This document shows, in pieces, positions 11,704-22,824 of a stretch of DNA of 64,000 nt; the first letter of the stretch is position 1; the number at the start of each line of letters is the position of its first letter. The notes beneath the pieces were generated by a model. That model had not been told where the DNA came from and did not search any database. It saw only the letters and a program-made list of their open reading frames with translations. Source of the DNA: Brachynemurus nebulosus (taxonomy: Eukaryota > Arthropoda > Insecta > Neuroptera > Myrmeleontidae). Position numbers and translations under genes: made by a program. Location of the stretch: positions 40,694,811-40,758,810 of the forward strand of contig JAPWDM010000002.1 of assembly GCA_035578155.1 (NCBI GenBank), written 5' to 3'.

Positions 11704-13127
11704 TATATACTAGCTGGGCCGGCCAGAGGCAGATGCAAACAGTGCGCCGCACAAGGCCCCGCGCGTTCGAAGGTCCCGCGCCACTGACTTATAACGACAC
11801 TAATTATGACGATATTATCAACGAATTTGCTGTAAAGGATGTAAAGAAATTCGCCTGGAAAATTGGCTAATAGTTGATTTCAAGTATTTTATAAATATGT
11901 AGACGTATTTGCATTCCTGTCCAAGTACTTCGCAGTTTGACTCTGATAGAATAATTTCTTAATTTGTATTCGGCAAATATTGTAGACGAACATTTTCTGG
12001 ATTTGCTTTATTTTCAACAAATACAAAAGTTACATTAAAATACTAAGTATCTTTTTACAAAATTAAAAAAAAAAATTAATATCAGTTATCTAGGTCGCTA
12101 AACATGAATTTGAGGTTTGCTGACAGATATTTTATCCGAAACATTGATTATTTTGCAAAAAAAAAAAAAAAAATTGTTAATTTTTTTAGGTTTTTAACCT
12201 TAATTTTGGTAAATATGCATTTTCTCGAAAAGATTGTTCTTTACAAAATTATAAAGTAGACAAAAGTTCTTACAAATTTTGTACAAAACAATTCTTTCTA
12301 CGACCAACCGTTACACCGCTAGAGCACGCTGAAAAACGGACAGAATTCTTAAATAAAAATGAGAAAAAACATCAATCTTGCCTTTTTATTTCTAATTTTT
12401 ATGCAAAGGACTTAATAAATTATTCAAAAATTTTTCTGTTTTGTGGACAATATATACATCTGTTCTGACCTAGATATACATAAAGTTATAAAATCAAATG
12501 TAAACAGCACTAAAATTGACTTTTAAAACAAAATTAAAAACATTTTTTTCGATTATGACAAAAGTAAAAAAATTTATAACTCCCCAGTTCAAAATGTTGT
12601 ACACTCCGACTCTGTTAGGGATCATTTTGACCAAAGTCTAGTAAGTATTTTATGAAAATATTTTTTCATGATATATTTTATGAAAAATTTGTTAATTTTT
12701 TTTTTTTGGCTGGTGGGCAATAGAAACAGAATTCTAATCAACCGATCGGCTTTAATTTTAGTATGTTGTTTTACACATTACTCATTAGTGGTTATCATTC
12801 GAACTAGAATCATTTATTTTTAATAATAATTTCTTATTTTTTTCTCGATTATCAATGAAAAATCACGATTTTTGAATATTTTTTTTTAAGTTCGCAATTT
12901 TGTTATTTATTAACATAGATGTTTAATCCTAGTTTGGACGATAAAGACAAATCTATAAAACAAGAATATGGTTGATTTTTCGTTTTAGGGCATTACAAAT
13001 GAAGATCTACTGCCCACCACCCACTAATGTTTTATTTGAGAAAGTCCACTTTGACTCCAAAAAATATAAGCAAAGCATTGTAAAATTGAGTAAGAAAAAT
13101 TTTTTTGGGAGAGTCGAAGATGCAAAG
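11704..13127. other. AT-rich DNA with one GC-rich repeat fragment
   Basis: A GC-rich patch at about 11712-11785 (GGGCCGGCCAGAGGCAG, then GCGCCGCACAAGGCCCC) looks like an inserted repeat fragment. The remainder to 13127 shows homopolymer-rich AT sequence with no supported exon. Confidence 0.4.
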
Positions 13128-13250
13128 CAATGGCGTAGTAAGCACAGGCCCGGCCTGGCCCACCGGGACACCGGGACGGATCCCGGTGCGTCCTCCTCCT
13201 GGCAGAGGATCGGCGCCCTCGCCCCTCAACGTTACATAAATTTTATAATC
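13128..13250 (+). repeat. GC-rich repeat fragment (AATGGCGTAGTAAGCACAGG...)
   Basis: An abrupt island of GC-rich sequence with CCCGGCCTGG, ACCGGGACACCGGGACGG and ATCCCGGTGCG words sits in AT-rich DNA just before the hAT remnant. The opening resembles the 'TGGCGTAG' start of the MITE at 22825. It is probably the end of a transposon inserted in or beside the decayed hAT element. Confidence 0.45.
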
Positions 13251-13402
13251 TTGCAATTAAAAACTACTGCATTAAAAATATTTGTTTGTGCTGCCGTTTC
13301 TAGTATTTTTATTCAGAGTCACCATTCAATTTTTTGTGATTGTTATTGCAACGGTCCAATAGCTAGCTAGGGCTATCGAGTCGAGGTAGTCTTGTCACAT
13401 TC

Positions 13403-13870
13403 TTGGGAAAAAACACCCTGGCAAAGATAATTAATATTCTTGTATCAGAGATGAAAAGACAGATTTCTGAAGAGATAAAAAATGCTTGTAAATATTCAGT
13501 TATGATGGACACTACAATTGACATTTCATCTAATAACCAGTGCTTATTTGTCTTGAGATACGTAAGAAACTCTGATACTGCAGAAAGACTTGTGGCTTTG
13601 AAATGCGTTCAGTCTACAACTGGCCAGGGTTTGTTCACAACATTGAAGCACGTTTTAGAAAACCTCAACGTACCTTTAGAGAATTGCATAGCAAATGCAT
13701 TTGATGGGGCCTCAAACATGAGTGGGCAGTACAATGGCCTAACAGCAAAGCTATCAGAGGAAATACCTAACCGCCTTCGCACGTTCTTAACTTAGTGCTA
13801 TATGACATTGCTCAGTGCCACATTGCTACCATATCTTTCTTTAATTTGTTGCAAGAAGCCCAAGTATTCC
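13403..13870 (+). pseudogene. hAT-type transposase fragment (DUF4371/ZMYM-like)
   Basis: A 130-codon open stretch (13403-13795) reads as the central part of a hAT transposase related to the insect/vertebrate 'zinc finger MYM-type 1-like' group. It contains the first catalytic-region motif (SVMMDTTIDIS, the DST/DTT context), then CLFVLRYV, and the second (NAFDGASNMSGQYNGL, the GxDGAxNMSG context). There is no proper start codon. The frame ends at a TAG at 13793, after which related sequence continues in another frame (…CHIATIS-like region to about 13870). Both termini are missing. It is a relic, not an expressed gene, and its element boundaries are not visible. Confidence 0.8.
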
Positions 13871-13944
13871 TTAAAGAATCTTTAAAACGTTTGCAATGTT
13901 TTAATATTTCTAACATTAATAATTATTAATGTTAGAAAGTTAAA

Positions 13945-14278
13945 CAATTTTAAATGGATTTAAGGTATTTTATGTGAGATCCGTCAAGGTTTTGGGGACC
14001 TAAAAAGGCCAAAAATTAATTACCCAATCGATTTTAAAAATTTTTTCACAGTTAGTAAGTTAAAGTATTTGAATTAATTAATTAAATGATGTCCACAAGG
14101 ACCTTACGGACTGCCATAATTTATATGAGATCCCTAGAACCCTTTTCTTACTGTTAGAGTACTAGAATTGTATGAGTTCCGCCAGGGTTTACTGATCCCA
14201 TAATTATAAAAAATAAACTAAACGACCAATTTTGAAAATTTTTTTCACTATTACAGAGCTAAACTATTTTAGATAGAT
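13945..14278 (+). repeat. 120-bp satellite, left part of split array
   Basis: About three degenerate units with the landmarks GAGATCCGTCAAGG, CCAATCGATTTTAAAA, TTTTTTCAC and AAACTATTTTAGATAGAT. The last unit stops at AGAT, where the inverted-repeat element 14279-23636 is inserted. The array resumes in register at 23637. The same unit forms the separate array at 29570-30110. Confidence 0.85.
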
Positions 14279-15009
14279 GGGTCAATCCATATCAAGTGAT
14301 CCAAAGAAAATTACCTTACTATTTTATATTAACCTAAGATTTTGTCCTCCGGTTATACTAGGTGAAAGAAGAAAGAAACCAAAAGATTTTGTTTTTATCT
14401 CATGTACTTTTTTATTAAACAATTTTTAAAATTGTGAAAAATGTGAAATTTAGACACACATTGTTTTACGTTTCTAGCTATATCTCGGCTTAGGATAAAG
14501 ATATATTTTGGAGCAAAATACCATTTTTTTTCAGAAATTTACAAGCTTTAAAATGATATGCAACAAGCTAATTTCAAAAAAATTATAACTCTTAATTTTT
14601 TAACTTAAATTTTGAAAAGGTTATTCCAGAAAAATAATATCTCAAATCGTTTTGAAAAATTTTTAGGTAATTACTTAAGTATTTGTCTACAAACAAACAA
14701 AATTTTAAGTTGGAATCTTATTGGGATCATATTTAAAAAAAAATGTTTCTCCCAAAAACACTCCCAAAAGTTATTATAATTTCTACTATCCTTTTTCAAT
14801 ACATTAGATAGTAGATCTCGTGAGAGATAGCTATATTACGAGTTTGTTTAAAACATAAATTTATGTGGATGAATCATTTCCAGTTGTCGTTCTTTTCACG
14901 ATAACTATGGTTCTTTTTTTGAAGCAAGTATTTACGTTGTATACCACTGAAAATTATGACGATCATGACAACAATCCAATATCAACAATTTAAAAGACTA
15001 GTGTGATAA

Positions 15010-15772
15010 TGTAACCACCATGGTACAGGCGCAGGTAAAAAATTAACAAATTTTCATCAAAACTTTCTAGTAAAAATAAATTTTATTATATAACACAAAA
15101 TTTTATCATAAAAACTCAAATAATGATTAGCGCTGCAGATAATAATACATATCTGTAGTGTAGATTGCCTAAACGAACAGACTATGACTTTTGTCAAGTT
15201 TTTAACAGAAAGAACTGTTGGTGCTGTGGTCACGTTTGGACACCAGAGATGCAACAACCAATCAGGGTTAAGCATCACTTGAATATTTCTGTCGTACCAG
15301 GTGGTGACATAAAGGAATACTTCAAAACAACACTTATTATTTCTTTCTAGTTAATGTATACAAATATTTCTATCTCTATATAGAAACCAATAGAACTTTC
15401 TTTCGATTCTTGGAAATGAAATTAAGGAACGCTTGTTTTAAGAATAAGGATATAACTTGTTTCAAGTTAGTTGTAAGGTAATATTAAAACGAACAACATC
15501 AGAATCCTCGCCAGTGGAACAACTGCGCATTATTTTTTATACTTAAAAAATTTATAATTTATAAAATTATATAAGAAAATTATTTTTATACAAGTTTTCT
15601 ACATTTATTCAATAAACTAATCAACTAAAAAACCAATTAAAAGTGTTTTATTTGTGAAAAAACTATTCGTCTTGGAGAAGAAAAACCGAACCCACGCCGG
15701 AAAGTTTACCATCCTCTGTGCATCGCAAAATAACACCGTAGTGAGATCTTTTCCCACGTTTGCGACGTTCCA
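15010..15772 (+). repeat. 5' LTR of the Gypsy element
   Basis: 763 bp with TG...CA ends. An AATAAA at 15611-15616 is a plausible polyadenylation signal, and CTATATAG near 15379 could serve as a TATA box. The sequence immediately 3' (TAATTATTGACATCCC) does not start with TGG, so the usual tRNA 3'-end primer-binding site is not recognisable. Confidence 0.95.
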
Positions 15773-15917
15773 TAATTATTGACATCCCTGTCAGTGGAAA
15801 TAAATTTTCCGACGAATAATCTACGTGAAAAGAGAAGAAAAGAAGTATACGAATTTTGGTGGACAACTTCTTCAAGGAATTTCATTCGAAACAACAATCA
15901 TTTACTACAACATTACA

Positions 15918-17369
15918 ATGGACAACGAAGAAAACGCCCTCAGTGAAACAATATTTGAAGCGGAAGCATCTTCTACGAAAACGGAAGATCAACTTCGTGA
16001 ATCTATGGAGGAGATGATCAGCGTGCGGCCTTCTGGTGCAACGTCGTCTCAACAAAACTTTCAAGGTGAAATAACCGGTATGTTTAATGCATTTTTCTTA
16101 AAATTTACTAACGAATTAAATAATTTCAAACACGAACTTAAAACAGAAGTTCATAACGGTTTGAGCGAATTAAAAAATGAATTAAAAACTGAAATAACAA
16201 ATATTAAAATTTCTTTAGAAGAAAAAATTAACAATTGTTCTTTGCAATGTAAAAATACAAACTCTGAAACTATTAAACAAATTAATGATATCGAAATCAT
16301 TAATAATCAAAAATTTGATGCTTATAATGAACAAACAAAAGTTATTAACCAACAAATTTCCAGTATTAAGGAACATTTAACAAAAAACGAAACTGAAATT
16401 ACAAATATTTTTGAGAAATATGATATTATATTAAAATCTATTGATATTTTAGAAAAGAAAATCAATACTTTTGAATCTATTAACATTAATGATATTAATA
16501 ATACTGTTTTGCCAAATAATAATCTATCTAATATTAGTTTTTTCAATAATAATACTCATAATCTTTTTAATATTCCTGAATTTAATGGAAATATAAATTA
16601 TTTGCATCCTCTTGATTTTATAAATTCATTAGAATATTATTTTAAAGAAACAAATTTTTCTGAAAATGATAAAATTTTATATACAAAATCTAAATTAACT
16701 GATACTATTAAAAATACTTTAATATTATTTGAAGATTCTATTTTAACATTTGAACAATTAAAAAATTGGATTTTAGATACATATTGGAATAGTAAAATTC
16801 AAAATCAAATACTGATAGAATTTTATTCTAATCAGGGTAAATCTGTTGTTATTAAACAAAAATATGTACAACACTTATTTTATTGGTATAAAAGAATCAA
16901 ACATCTAAGTGACAAAATACCTGAAAAAACATTTATTGAAATTTTTATAGAACATTTTGATTTTGAAACGCGTAGAATTTTAAAAAATTGTTTAACTATT
17001 AAACAACTTTATGATGAATTAAAGGAATTCGATAATCATTACAGTAAAACTCCTTATCGTAACGTTCCTATTAATCCAAATGCTTCAAATTATAACCGTC
17101 CAAATAGTCCTATTTCTAAAAATAATCCTACAACTTCAGAAAATAATGGTTGGGGTAATGTAACTAGTAATAATCAATATTTAGATAGAAATAAAAGTTG
17201 GAAAACTGATAAATTTAAAAAATCTAAAGTAACTTTTTCAAATGAGGAACCGTGTTCGTCTACACATAGTGTTAGCACGAATAACGGGGATCACGCCACT
17301 GGTACTACCAGTGCGATTGGTCCAATAAATCCAAAATTCCCTGAATTTTCTTATGATTGGGAAAACTAA
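15918..17369 (+). CDS. gag: Gypsy Gag polyprotein
   Basis: Begins at the ATG at 15918, which has A at -3 and G at +4; the frame is open further upstream only through a non-ATG start. 483 residues. The first ~50 are acidic and Ser/Thr-rich. They are followed by a long coiled-coil-like segment with many K, E, N and I residues (roughly residues 60-190), then a capsid-like region containing FNIPEFNGN and HPLDFINSLEYYF, as in Ty3/Gypsy Gag. The C-terminal tail is N, S and T-rich. No CCHC zinc knuckle is present, which is unusual for Gypsy Gag, so RNA packaging must rest on basic stretches such as KTDKFKKSK. It ends with TAA directly at a candidate -1 frameshift site and overlaps pol by 13 bp. Confidence 0.93.
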   Translation: MDNEENALSETIFEAEASSTKTEDQLRESMEEMISVRPSGATSSQQNFQGEITGMFNAFFLKFTNELNNFKHELKTEVHNGLSELKNELKTEITNIKISLEEKINNCSLQCKNTNSETIKQINDIEIINNQKFDAYNEQTKVINQQISSIKEHLTKNETEITNIFEKYDIILKSIDILEKKINTFESININDINNTVLPNNNLSNISFFNNNTHNLFNIPEFNGNINYLHPLDFINSLEYYFKETNFSENDKILYTKSKLTDTIKNTLILFEDSILTFEQLKNWILDTYWNSKIQNQILIEFYSNQGKSVVIKQKYVQHLFYWYKRIKHLSDKIPEKTFIEIFIEHFDFETRRILKNCLTIKQLYDELKEFDNHYSKTPYRNVPINPNASNYNRPNSPISKNNPTTSENNGWGNVTSNNQYLDRNKSWKTDKFKKSKVTFSNEEPCSSTHSVSTNNGDHATGTTSAIGPINPKFPEFSYDWEN

Positions 17370-20300
17370 ATAGAACATCTATAAGGAAATCAACCTTAAT
17401 AGATGACAATTTTCAAATTAATGAAAAGAATATTAGTAAAAATGTTAAGAATGACAATCTTTTTGTTAATAATAAAATTAATTTATTAGATAGTAATGTT
17501 AACAATTTCAATTCTGAGAATTGTTACAATATTAGGGGTACATTCCTTTGTAGTATTTTTTCAAACGATCATTTTGGTGATCTAACGGAAGAGAATAATC
17601 AAAATCGTTTTTCAAATACAAAAATCTCTAACGATATTTTGCCAATTATTAAAGTAAACTTTTTTGACACTTTTATCAATATTTTAATAGACACTGGAAG
17701 CGTTATTACGGTTCTAAATGATAAAACATTTGATAAATTAAATCAAATTCATATTAAAAATACAAATAAACCATTGCCCGTAATACCTACAATAAAATGT
17801 CAGGTAGTTACTGCGACAAACAAAAAATCTAAAACTATTGATAAACAAACTTTTATTGAATTTAGTTACAATAATATTATAATACCCTTAAATTTTCTTA
17901 TCGTACCAGATTTAGCTGTCGAAGCGATTCTCGGTATGGAATATTTACAAAAATATTACGCTAGTATAAATATTTTCAATAAGTCGTTGTTACTTAAAAT
18001 TGATAGTAAAATACATGAAATTAAATTCATTTCACAAATCTCATCTAATGATATTAAATCCAGTAATATGTTAATTTCAAACATTAAAAGTATTGTTTAC
18101 AAAGAACAAAATCTTAATACGGAAGAATTTTATAAAATTAATAATCTTTCATTTAAACCCTTTGACGACAATGAATATATTACACCCTTTGACGACGTTA
18201 TAAATTCAATTTCTAATTTAACTCATTTATCTAAAATCGAACAAAATAAAATCTTATCGATGCTTAATAAATTTAAAAACATTTTTTCTACCAAACCAGG
18301 GTTAGTAAAAAACTTTTATTGTAAATTCAAAATTCGAGAACATAAAGAATTTTCGTCAAAATGCTATCCTATACCTTATTCGCGTTTGCCCGCAGTTCAA
18401 AAGGAAATAGATAAACTTTTATCATGGAAAATTATAGAAAGGTCATATACTTCTTATATAAGTCCTTTGCATACAGTAATTAAGCCAAATGGGCAAATCC
18501 GAATTGTTTTAGATAGTAGGAATATCAATCAAATAGTAATACCGGACCGAGAAACGCCAGTTTCTATTGAATATATCCTAGGAAAATTTCAGAAAAAACA
18601 ATTTTTCACTTCTATTGACTTAATTTCGGGTTATTGGCAAATCCAATTACACCCAGATAGTAAAAAATACACAGGATTTTTATTTAACGGCAAATGTTAT
18701 CAGTTTACCCGTTTAGCCTTCGGGATAAATTTGTCAGTTGGTATATTTCAAAAATGTATTGATCAAATTTTGGGAAGCGACATAAACGATTTTTGTCATG
18801 TCTTTGTCGATGACATAGTCATTGGCTCTGACGATTTTGAATCTCACCTTAAACATGTTGAGATAGTATTAAATAAACTTTTTAATGCTGGTGTAACCAT
18901 CAATTTTTCTAAATGTAACTTTTTCAAAACAGAAATTAAATTTTTGGGTCATAAAATTTCTGAAAATGGTATTAGTTTATGTGAGGATAAGGTTCAAGCT
19001 ATTTTAAAATTGCAACCTCCCACTAATATTAAATCTTTACAATCAATTTTAGGTATTATGAATTTTTATCGTAGATTTTTTCCTAATTTTAGTGAATTAA
19101 CTTCTAAATTTTCGCATTTATTAAAAGCAAACTCAATTTGGAATTGGGGAAGTGAAGAACAAAAAACGTTTAATACTTTAAAATCATTATTTGCAAAGTC
19201 AGTTATGCTTAAATTTCCAGATTTTAACAAAATTTTCTATTTAGATGTAGATGCTTCTGACAAAGCTTTAAGTGGTTGTCTATATCAAATCAATGATGAT
19301 AATACGTATAATCCAATCTCGTTTGTTTCACGCGCTTTAACAACTTCTGAATTGAACTATACTATTTCCGAAAGAGAATTATTAAGTCTAGTTTTTACTT
19401 TCAACAAACTTCGACATTACATTTTAGGTCACAAAGTAATAGTTCGTAGTGATCACAAATCATTATCATTTTTACATGAAGCAAAAATAACAAATAATAG
19501 AATTTTACGTTGGTTCTTAGCTTTAAGTGAATTCAATTTCACTATTGAATATATTCCTGGAAAACAAAATTTTATAGCAGATTTTTTCTCTCGAAATCCA
19601 TATACCTTAAATAATATATCAAATCAAACGAACTTAATGATAAATTCTTTATCTATAAATAATAATTTTTCTACAAACATTTCAGTTAAATGTAATATTT
19701 TAAAACTTGATTTTCAAAATAAATTTCTTGAAAAATTTGCTAATAACATTCGCAGGTACCAACATGTTGACCCTTTTTGTAAAAACATAATTAACAATAT
19801 TCAAGAATATCAAAACCGGTTTATGGTACATAATGGTATACTTTTTCATAGAAATACCAACTTCCCTTACAATTATCAAATTTATCTACCTGAAAATAAA
19901 ATAAATGAAATAATACAATTTTTCCATAAATATTTAGGTCATTTTTCGTCTCGTAAAATCACTGAATATTTAAAACAATATTTTTTCATTAAAAATATTT
20001 ATCGTCGTGTTGAGTCAAATTTACGAAGTTGTAATATATGCCAAAAATGTAAGGTTCCAAATTATTTTACACAAGGTCCTTTACAAAATATTATATCAGA
20101 ATATCCTCTTAAGGACTGTTTTGTGGATCTATATGGTCCTTTACCTAAAGGAAAATTTGGATTTAACATGATTTTTATAATTAAGGATAACTATTCAAAA
20201 TTTGTAAAACTATATCCATTAAAGGGTGCAACTGCTCAACAATGTGTTGACAGAGTTGTTAAGCATTTTATACCCAATATAGGTAAAATGCAAAATATTT

Positions 20301-20920
20301 ATAGCGATAATGCAAGTCAATTTGTATCTCCAATTTGGCAAGATACTCTTAAAAATGCTGGAATTAACGTTTATACAATTAGCGTTTACAATCCGCGAGC
20401 AAATCCGGAAGAACGTGTAAACCGTGAATTAAATAGATTATTTAGAACATATTGTCATAAAAAACATAGTTCGTGGACAGATTATTTAACTTTTATCGAA
20501 AATTGTTTAAATTTCACACCTCATGATACTACTCAATTTATACCTTATGAATTACTTTTTGGAAATAAACCTCCTAACCCTATAACACGCCTTATTTCTT
20601 TTCCTCAAAATGATCAATCTAATTTGCAACAAATTCGGCAGTTAGCATTGAATAATACTATTGAAAAAGGTAATAAAAGAAAATTACGTCATAATTTACA
20701 TTACACAAAAACTTATCATATAGGTGATAAGGTTTTGCTTAAAACTCATACACGTTCCTCAGCTAGGAACAAAATTGTTAAAAAATTTAATTTACTCTAT
20801 TGTGGACCCTTTTTAGTAGGTGGAATAAAAAATATAAATGCATACATTCTTTATTACCCAGATTCAAATATAATAAAAGGTGTGTATAATGCGATACATC
20901 TTAAACCTTTTAAAGAATAA
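17357..20920 (+). CDS. pol: Gypsy Pol polyprotein (PR-RT-RNaseH-IN)
   Basis: Open for 1,187 codons in the -1 frame relative to gag, with no ATG at its start, so it is probably made as a Gag-Pol fusion. Domains in order: aspartic protease (IDTGS, residues 111-115); reverse transcriptase with FVDDIV (catalytic Asp 485/486); RNase H with LDVDASDKALSG (from 629); integrase zinc finger HHCC (H857, H862, C892, C895); and integrase core with D924 (VDLYGP), D984 (YSDNASQF) and E1019 (NPEER). A C-terminal GPY/F-type module follows (LLYCGPFLVGG). All catalytic residues checked are present and no stop interrupts the frame. The polyprotein reverse-transcribes and integrates the element. No env follows. 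Confidence 0.96.
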   Translation: MGKLNRTSIRKSTLIDDNFQINEKNISKNVKNDNLFVNNKINLLDSNVNNFNSENCYNIRGTFLCSIFSNDHFGDLTEENNQNRFSNTKISNDILPIIKVNFFDTFINILIDTGSVITVLNDKTFDKLNQIHIKNTNKPLPVIPTIKCQVVTATNKKSKTIDKQTFIEFSYNNIIIPLNFLIVPDLAVEAILGMEYLQKYYASINIFNKSLLLKIDSKIHEIKFISQISSNDIKSSNMLISNIKSIVYKEQNLNTEEFYKINNLSFKPFDDNEYITPFDDVINSISNLTHLSKIEQNKILSMLNKFKNIFSTKPGLVKNFYCKFKIREHKEFSSKCYPIPYSRLPAVQKEIDKLLSWKIIERSYTSYISPLHTVIKPNGQIRIVLDSRNINQIVIPDRETPVSIEYILGKFQKKQFFTSIDLISGYWQIQLHPDSKKYTGFLFNGKCYQFTRLAFGINLSVGIFQKCIDQILGSDINDFCHVFVDDIVIGSDDFESHLKHVEIVLNKLFNAGVTINFSKCNFFKTEIKFLGHKISENGISLCEDKVQAILKLQPPTNIKSLQSILGIMNFYRRFFPNFSELTSKFSHLLKANSIWNWGSEEQKTFNTLKSLFAKSVMLKFPDFNKIFYLDVDASDKALSGCLYQINDDNTYNPISFVSRALTTSELNYTISERELLSLVFTFNKLRHYILGHKVIVRSDHKSLSFLHEAKITNNRILRWFLALSEFNFTIEYIPGKQNFIADFFSRNPYTLNNISNQTNLMINSLSINNNFSTNISVKCNILKLDFQNKFLEKFANNIRRYQHVDPFCKNIINNIQEYQNRFMVHNGILFHRNTNFPYNYQIYLPENKINEIIQFFHKYLGHFSSRKITEYLKQYFFIKNIYRRVESNLRSCNICQKCKVPNYFTQGPLQNIISEYPLKDCFVDLYGPLPKGKFGFNMIFIIKDNYSKFVKLYPLKGATAQQCVDRVVKHFIPNIGKMQNIYSDNASQFVSPIWQDTLKNAGINVYTISVYNPRANPEERVNRELNRLFRTYCHKKHSSWTDYLTFIENCLNFTPHDTTQFIPYELLFGNKPPNPITRLISFPQNDQSNLQQIRQLALNNTIEKGNKRKLRHNLHYTKTYHIGDKVLLKTHTRSSARNKIVKKFNLLYCGPFLVGGIKNINAYILYYPDSNIIKGVYNAIHLKPFKE
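17360..17369 (+). promoter_or_regulatory. Candidate -1 programmed frameshift site at gag stop
   Basis: The heptamer GGAAAAC (17360-17366) sits in gag frame as G GAA AAC directly before the TAA stop. A-site Asn-tRNA slippage from AAC to AAA would enter the pol frame, which overlaps only here. P-site pairing after the slip would be imperfect at the middle base. The position and short overlap are the main evidence; efficiency is inferred. Confidence 0.55.
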
Positions 20921-21560
20921 AAAAAAAAAAAAATAAATCTACAAAATATTATTAAATTTTCATTAAAATTTTTACATTTCTTTAGTTAAACAGATGACAA
21001 ATATACGAATGATGACTTTATAATCACCTATATTTAATTTTGATACTTAGATGTGATTCAAAGAAAATTAAAAAACTAATGTATTATTATATTTTATTTG
21101 TATTAGTAAGAATATTCGCTCAACCAAACTAATACTAACATAATACCTTAAAATTAAAAAATATTTATTTAAAATACTTGTGATAGTGATTAAAACCAAA
21201 GTGCATATTAAAATAAAACAAACTTTTATGAACTTTAATTAAGAATTTATATTTATTATTTTGTTTAAAGAATGTTAAATCTTTGTGAAAATGAAGGTAG
21301 CAAAATGACTTCATTAAAATTTTCTAATTAAAATCAAATTTTTATCATTTCTATAATAATATTATTAAAGGTCATTGCTCCCTACATTTATCTTATATAT
21401 TTTTGTTACTCAATGAAAAAACTTTATTAAAAATTTTTCAATTTTACTTAATTTTATAAAAAAAAAAAAAAAAAAAAAAAATTTTTCCAAGAAATTTCGA
21501 AATTTTTGAGTTTTGATCAAAAATTTCTATTTCGAGTTTCACTCTCCCATAGAAATTTTT
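20921..21560 (+). other. Gypsy 3' untranslated region
   Basis: AT-rich, with an A-run after pol and another near 21460. No reading frame resembling an envelope or accessory gene was found. Confidence 0.7.
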
Positions 21561-21572
21561 GAGGGGGGGATA
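21561..21572 (+). other. Polypurine tract of the Gypsy element
   Basis: GAGGGGGGGA lies two bases before the 3' LTR start TGTAACC. This is the expected position and composition for the primer of plus-strand DNA synthesis. Confidence 0.9.
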
Positions 21573-22335
21573 TGTAACCACCATGGTACAGGCGCAGGTA
21601 AAAAATTAACAAATTTTCATCAAAACTTTCTAGTAAAAATAAATTTTATTATATAACACAAAATTTTATCATAAAAACTCAAATAATGATTAGCGCTGCA
21701 GATAATAATACATATCTGTAGTGTAGATTGCCTAAACGAACAGACTATGACTTTTGTCAAGTTTTTAACAGAAAGAACTGTTGGTGCTGTGGTCACGTTT
21801 GGACACCAGAGATGCAACAACCAATCAGGGTTAAGCATCACTTGAATATTTCTGTCGTACCAGGTGGTGACATAAAGGAATACTTCAAAACAACACTTAT
21901 TATTTCTTTCTAGTTAATGTATACAAATATTTCTATCTCTATATAGAAACCAATAGAACTTTCTTTCGATTCTTGGAAATGAAATTAAGGAACGCTTGTT
22001 TTAAGAATAAGGATATAACTTGTTTCAAGTTAGTTGTAAGGTAATATTAAAACGAACAACATCAGAATCCTCGCCAGTGGAACAACTGCGCATTATTTTT
22101 TATACTTAAAAAATTTATAATTTATAAAATTATATAAGAAAATTATTTTTATACAAGTTTTCTACATTTATTCAATAAACTAATCAACTAAAAAACCAAT
22201 TAAAAGTGTTTTATTTGTGAAAAAACTATTCGTCTTGGAGAAGAAAAACCGAACCCACGCCGGAAAGTTTACCATCCTCTGTGCATCGCAAAATAACACC
22301 GTAGTGAGATCTTTTCCCACGTTTGCGACGTTACA
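21573..22335 (+). repeat. 3' LTR of the Gypsy element
   Basis: 763 bp, the same length as the 5' LTR and apparently identical to it except three bases from the end (A at 22333 versus C at 15770). Followed by ATAA, the 3' half of the target duplication. Confidence 0.95.
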
Positions 22336-22824
22336 ATAACAACGCTTTAATGTAGTGGTATCTTTTTATAGCCCTGACTCAAAGTTAGTATTCCTTTAAG
22401 AAATATGTCTTGTCATTTATTAGATAAAGCAAAATATATTATAGAAATTCAAATAACTGCTGCTATTTTTTTCTGTAATGATAATTTAATTTTTTAAACG
22501 ACTTTTTGAGTTGTCTTTCTATACATTTCTATGGTTGAACACCGAATTGCTGGATCAGATTGAATATAAAGACTGGAGTTATACAACCCACTTTTACAAA
22601 CTAGCAACACTTTCAATAACATACTGGGGTTACACAACCCGCTTTTAGAAACACTGAAGAATTAACTGAACTGCACTGCTTAAGGACTGGCATGAGATCG
22701 ATTCATATTTAAAGTTCTGCTTGCAAGATCCTACTTGTCTGTTTCTTGCCACAGCCTGACTGTCTCAGGGTAAATAAAATAACTGGATCTTTACCAGAAC
22801 TTATTGAAACTCACAGAGTTTCTT

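Larger units (their letters stand above)
15010..22335 (+). mobile_element. Complete Ty3/Gypsy LTR retrotransposon, 7,326 bp
   Basis: Two 763-bp LTRs flank gag and pol. Both start with TGTAACC and end in CA (GTTCCA at the left, GTTACA at the right; the only difference I noticed). The flanks ATAA (15006-15009 and 22336-22339) form a 4-bp target duplication. Domain order is gag, protease, RT, RNase H, integrase, i.e. Ty3/Gypsy. There is no env frame after pol; 20921-21560 is AT-rich and non-coding. A purine tract precedes the 3' LTR. Near-identical LTRs and open frames imply recent insertion and possible activity. It sits inside the DNA element 14279-23636. Confidence 0.97.

Noticed and set aside
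12972..13370. 132-codon frame upstream of the hAT remnant
   Set aside because: Made of AT-rich noise joined to a GC-rich repeat island; does not match the N-terminus of a hAT transposase.
15165..15350. 61-codon frame with CWCCGHVW, also seen identically at 21728-21913
   Set aside because: Lies inside the LTRs, starts with TTG not ATG, and is duplicated only because the LTRs are duplicated.
20921..21560. Possible env gene after pol
   Set aside because: Multiple stops in all frames and AT-rich homopolymers; no signal peptide or membrane anchor frame.
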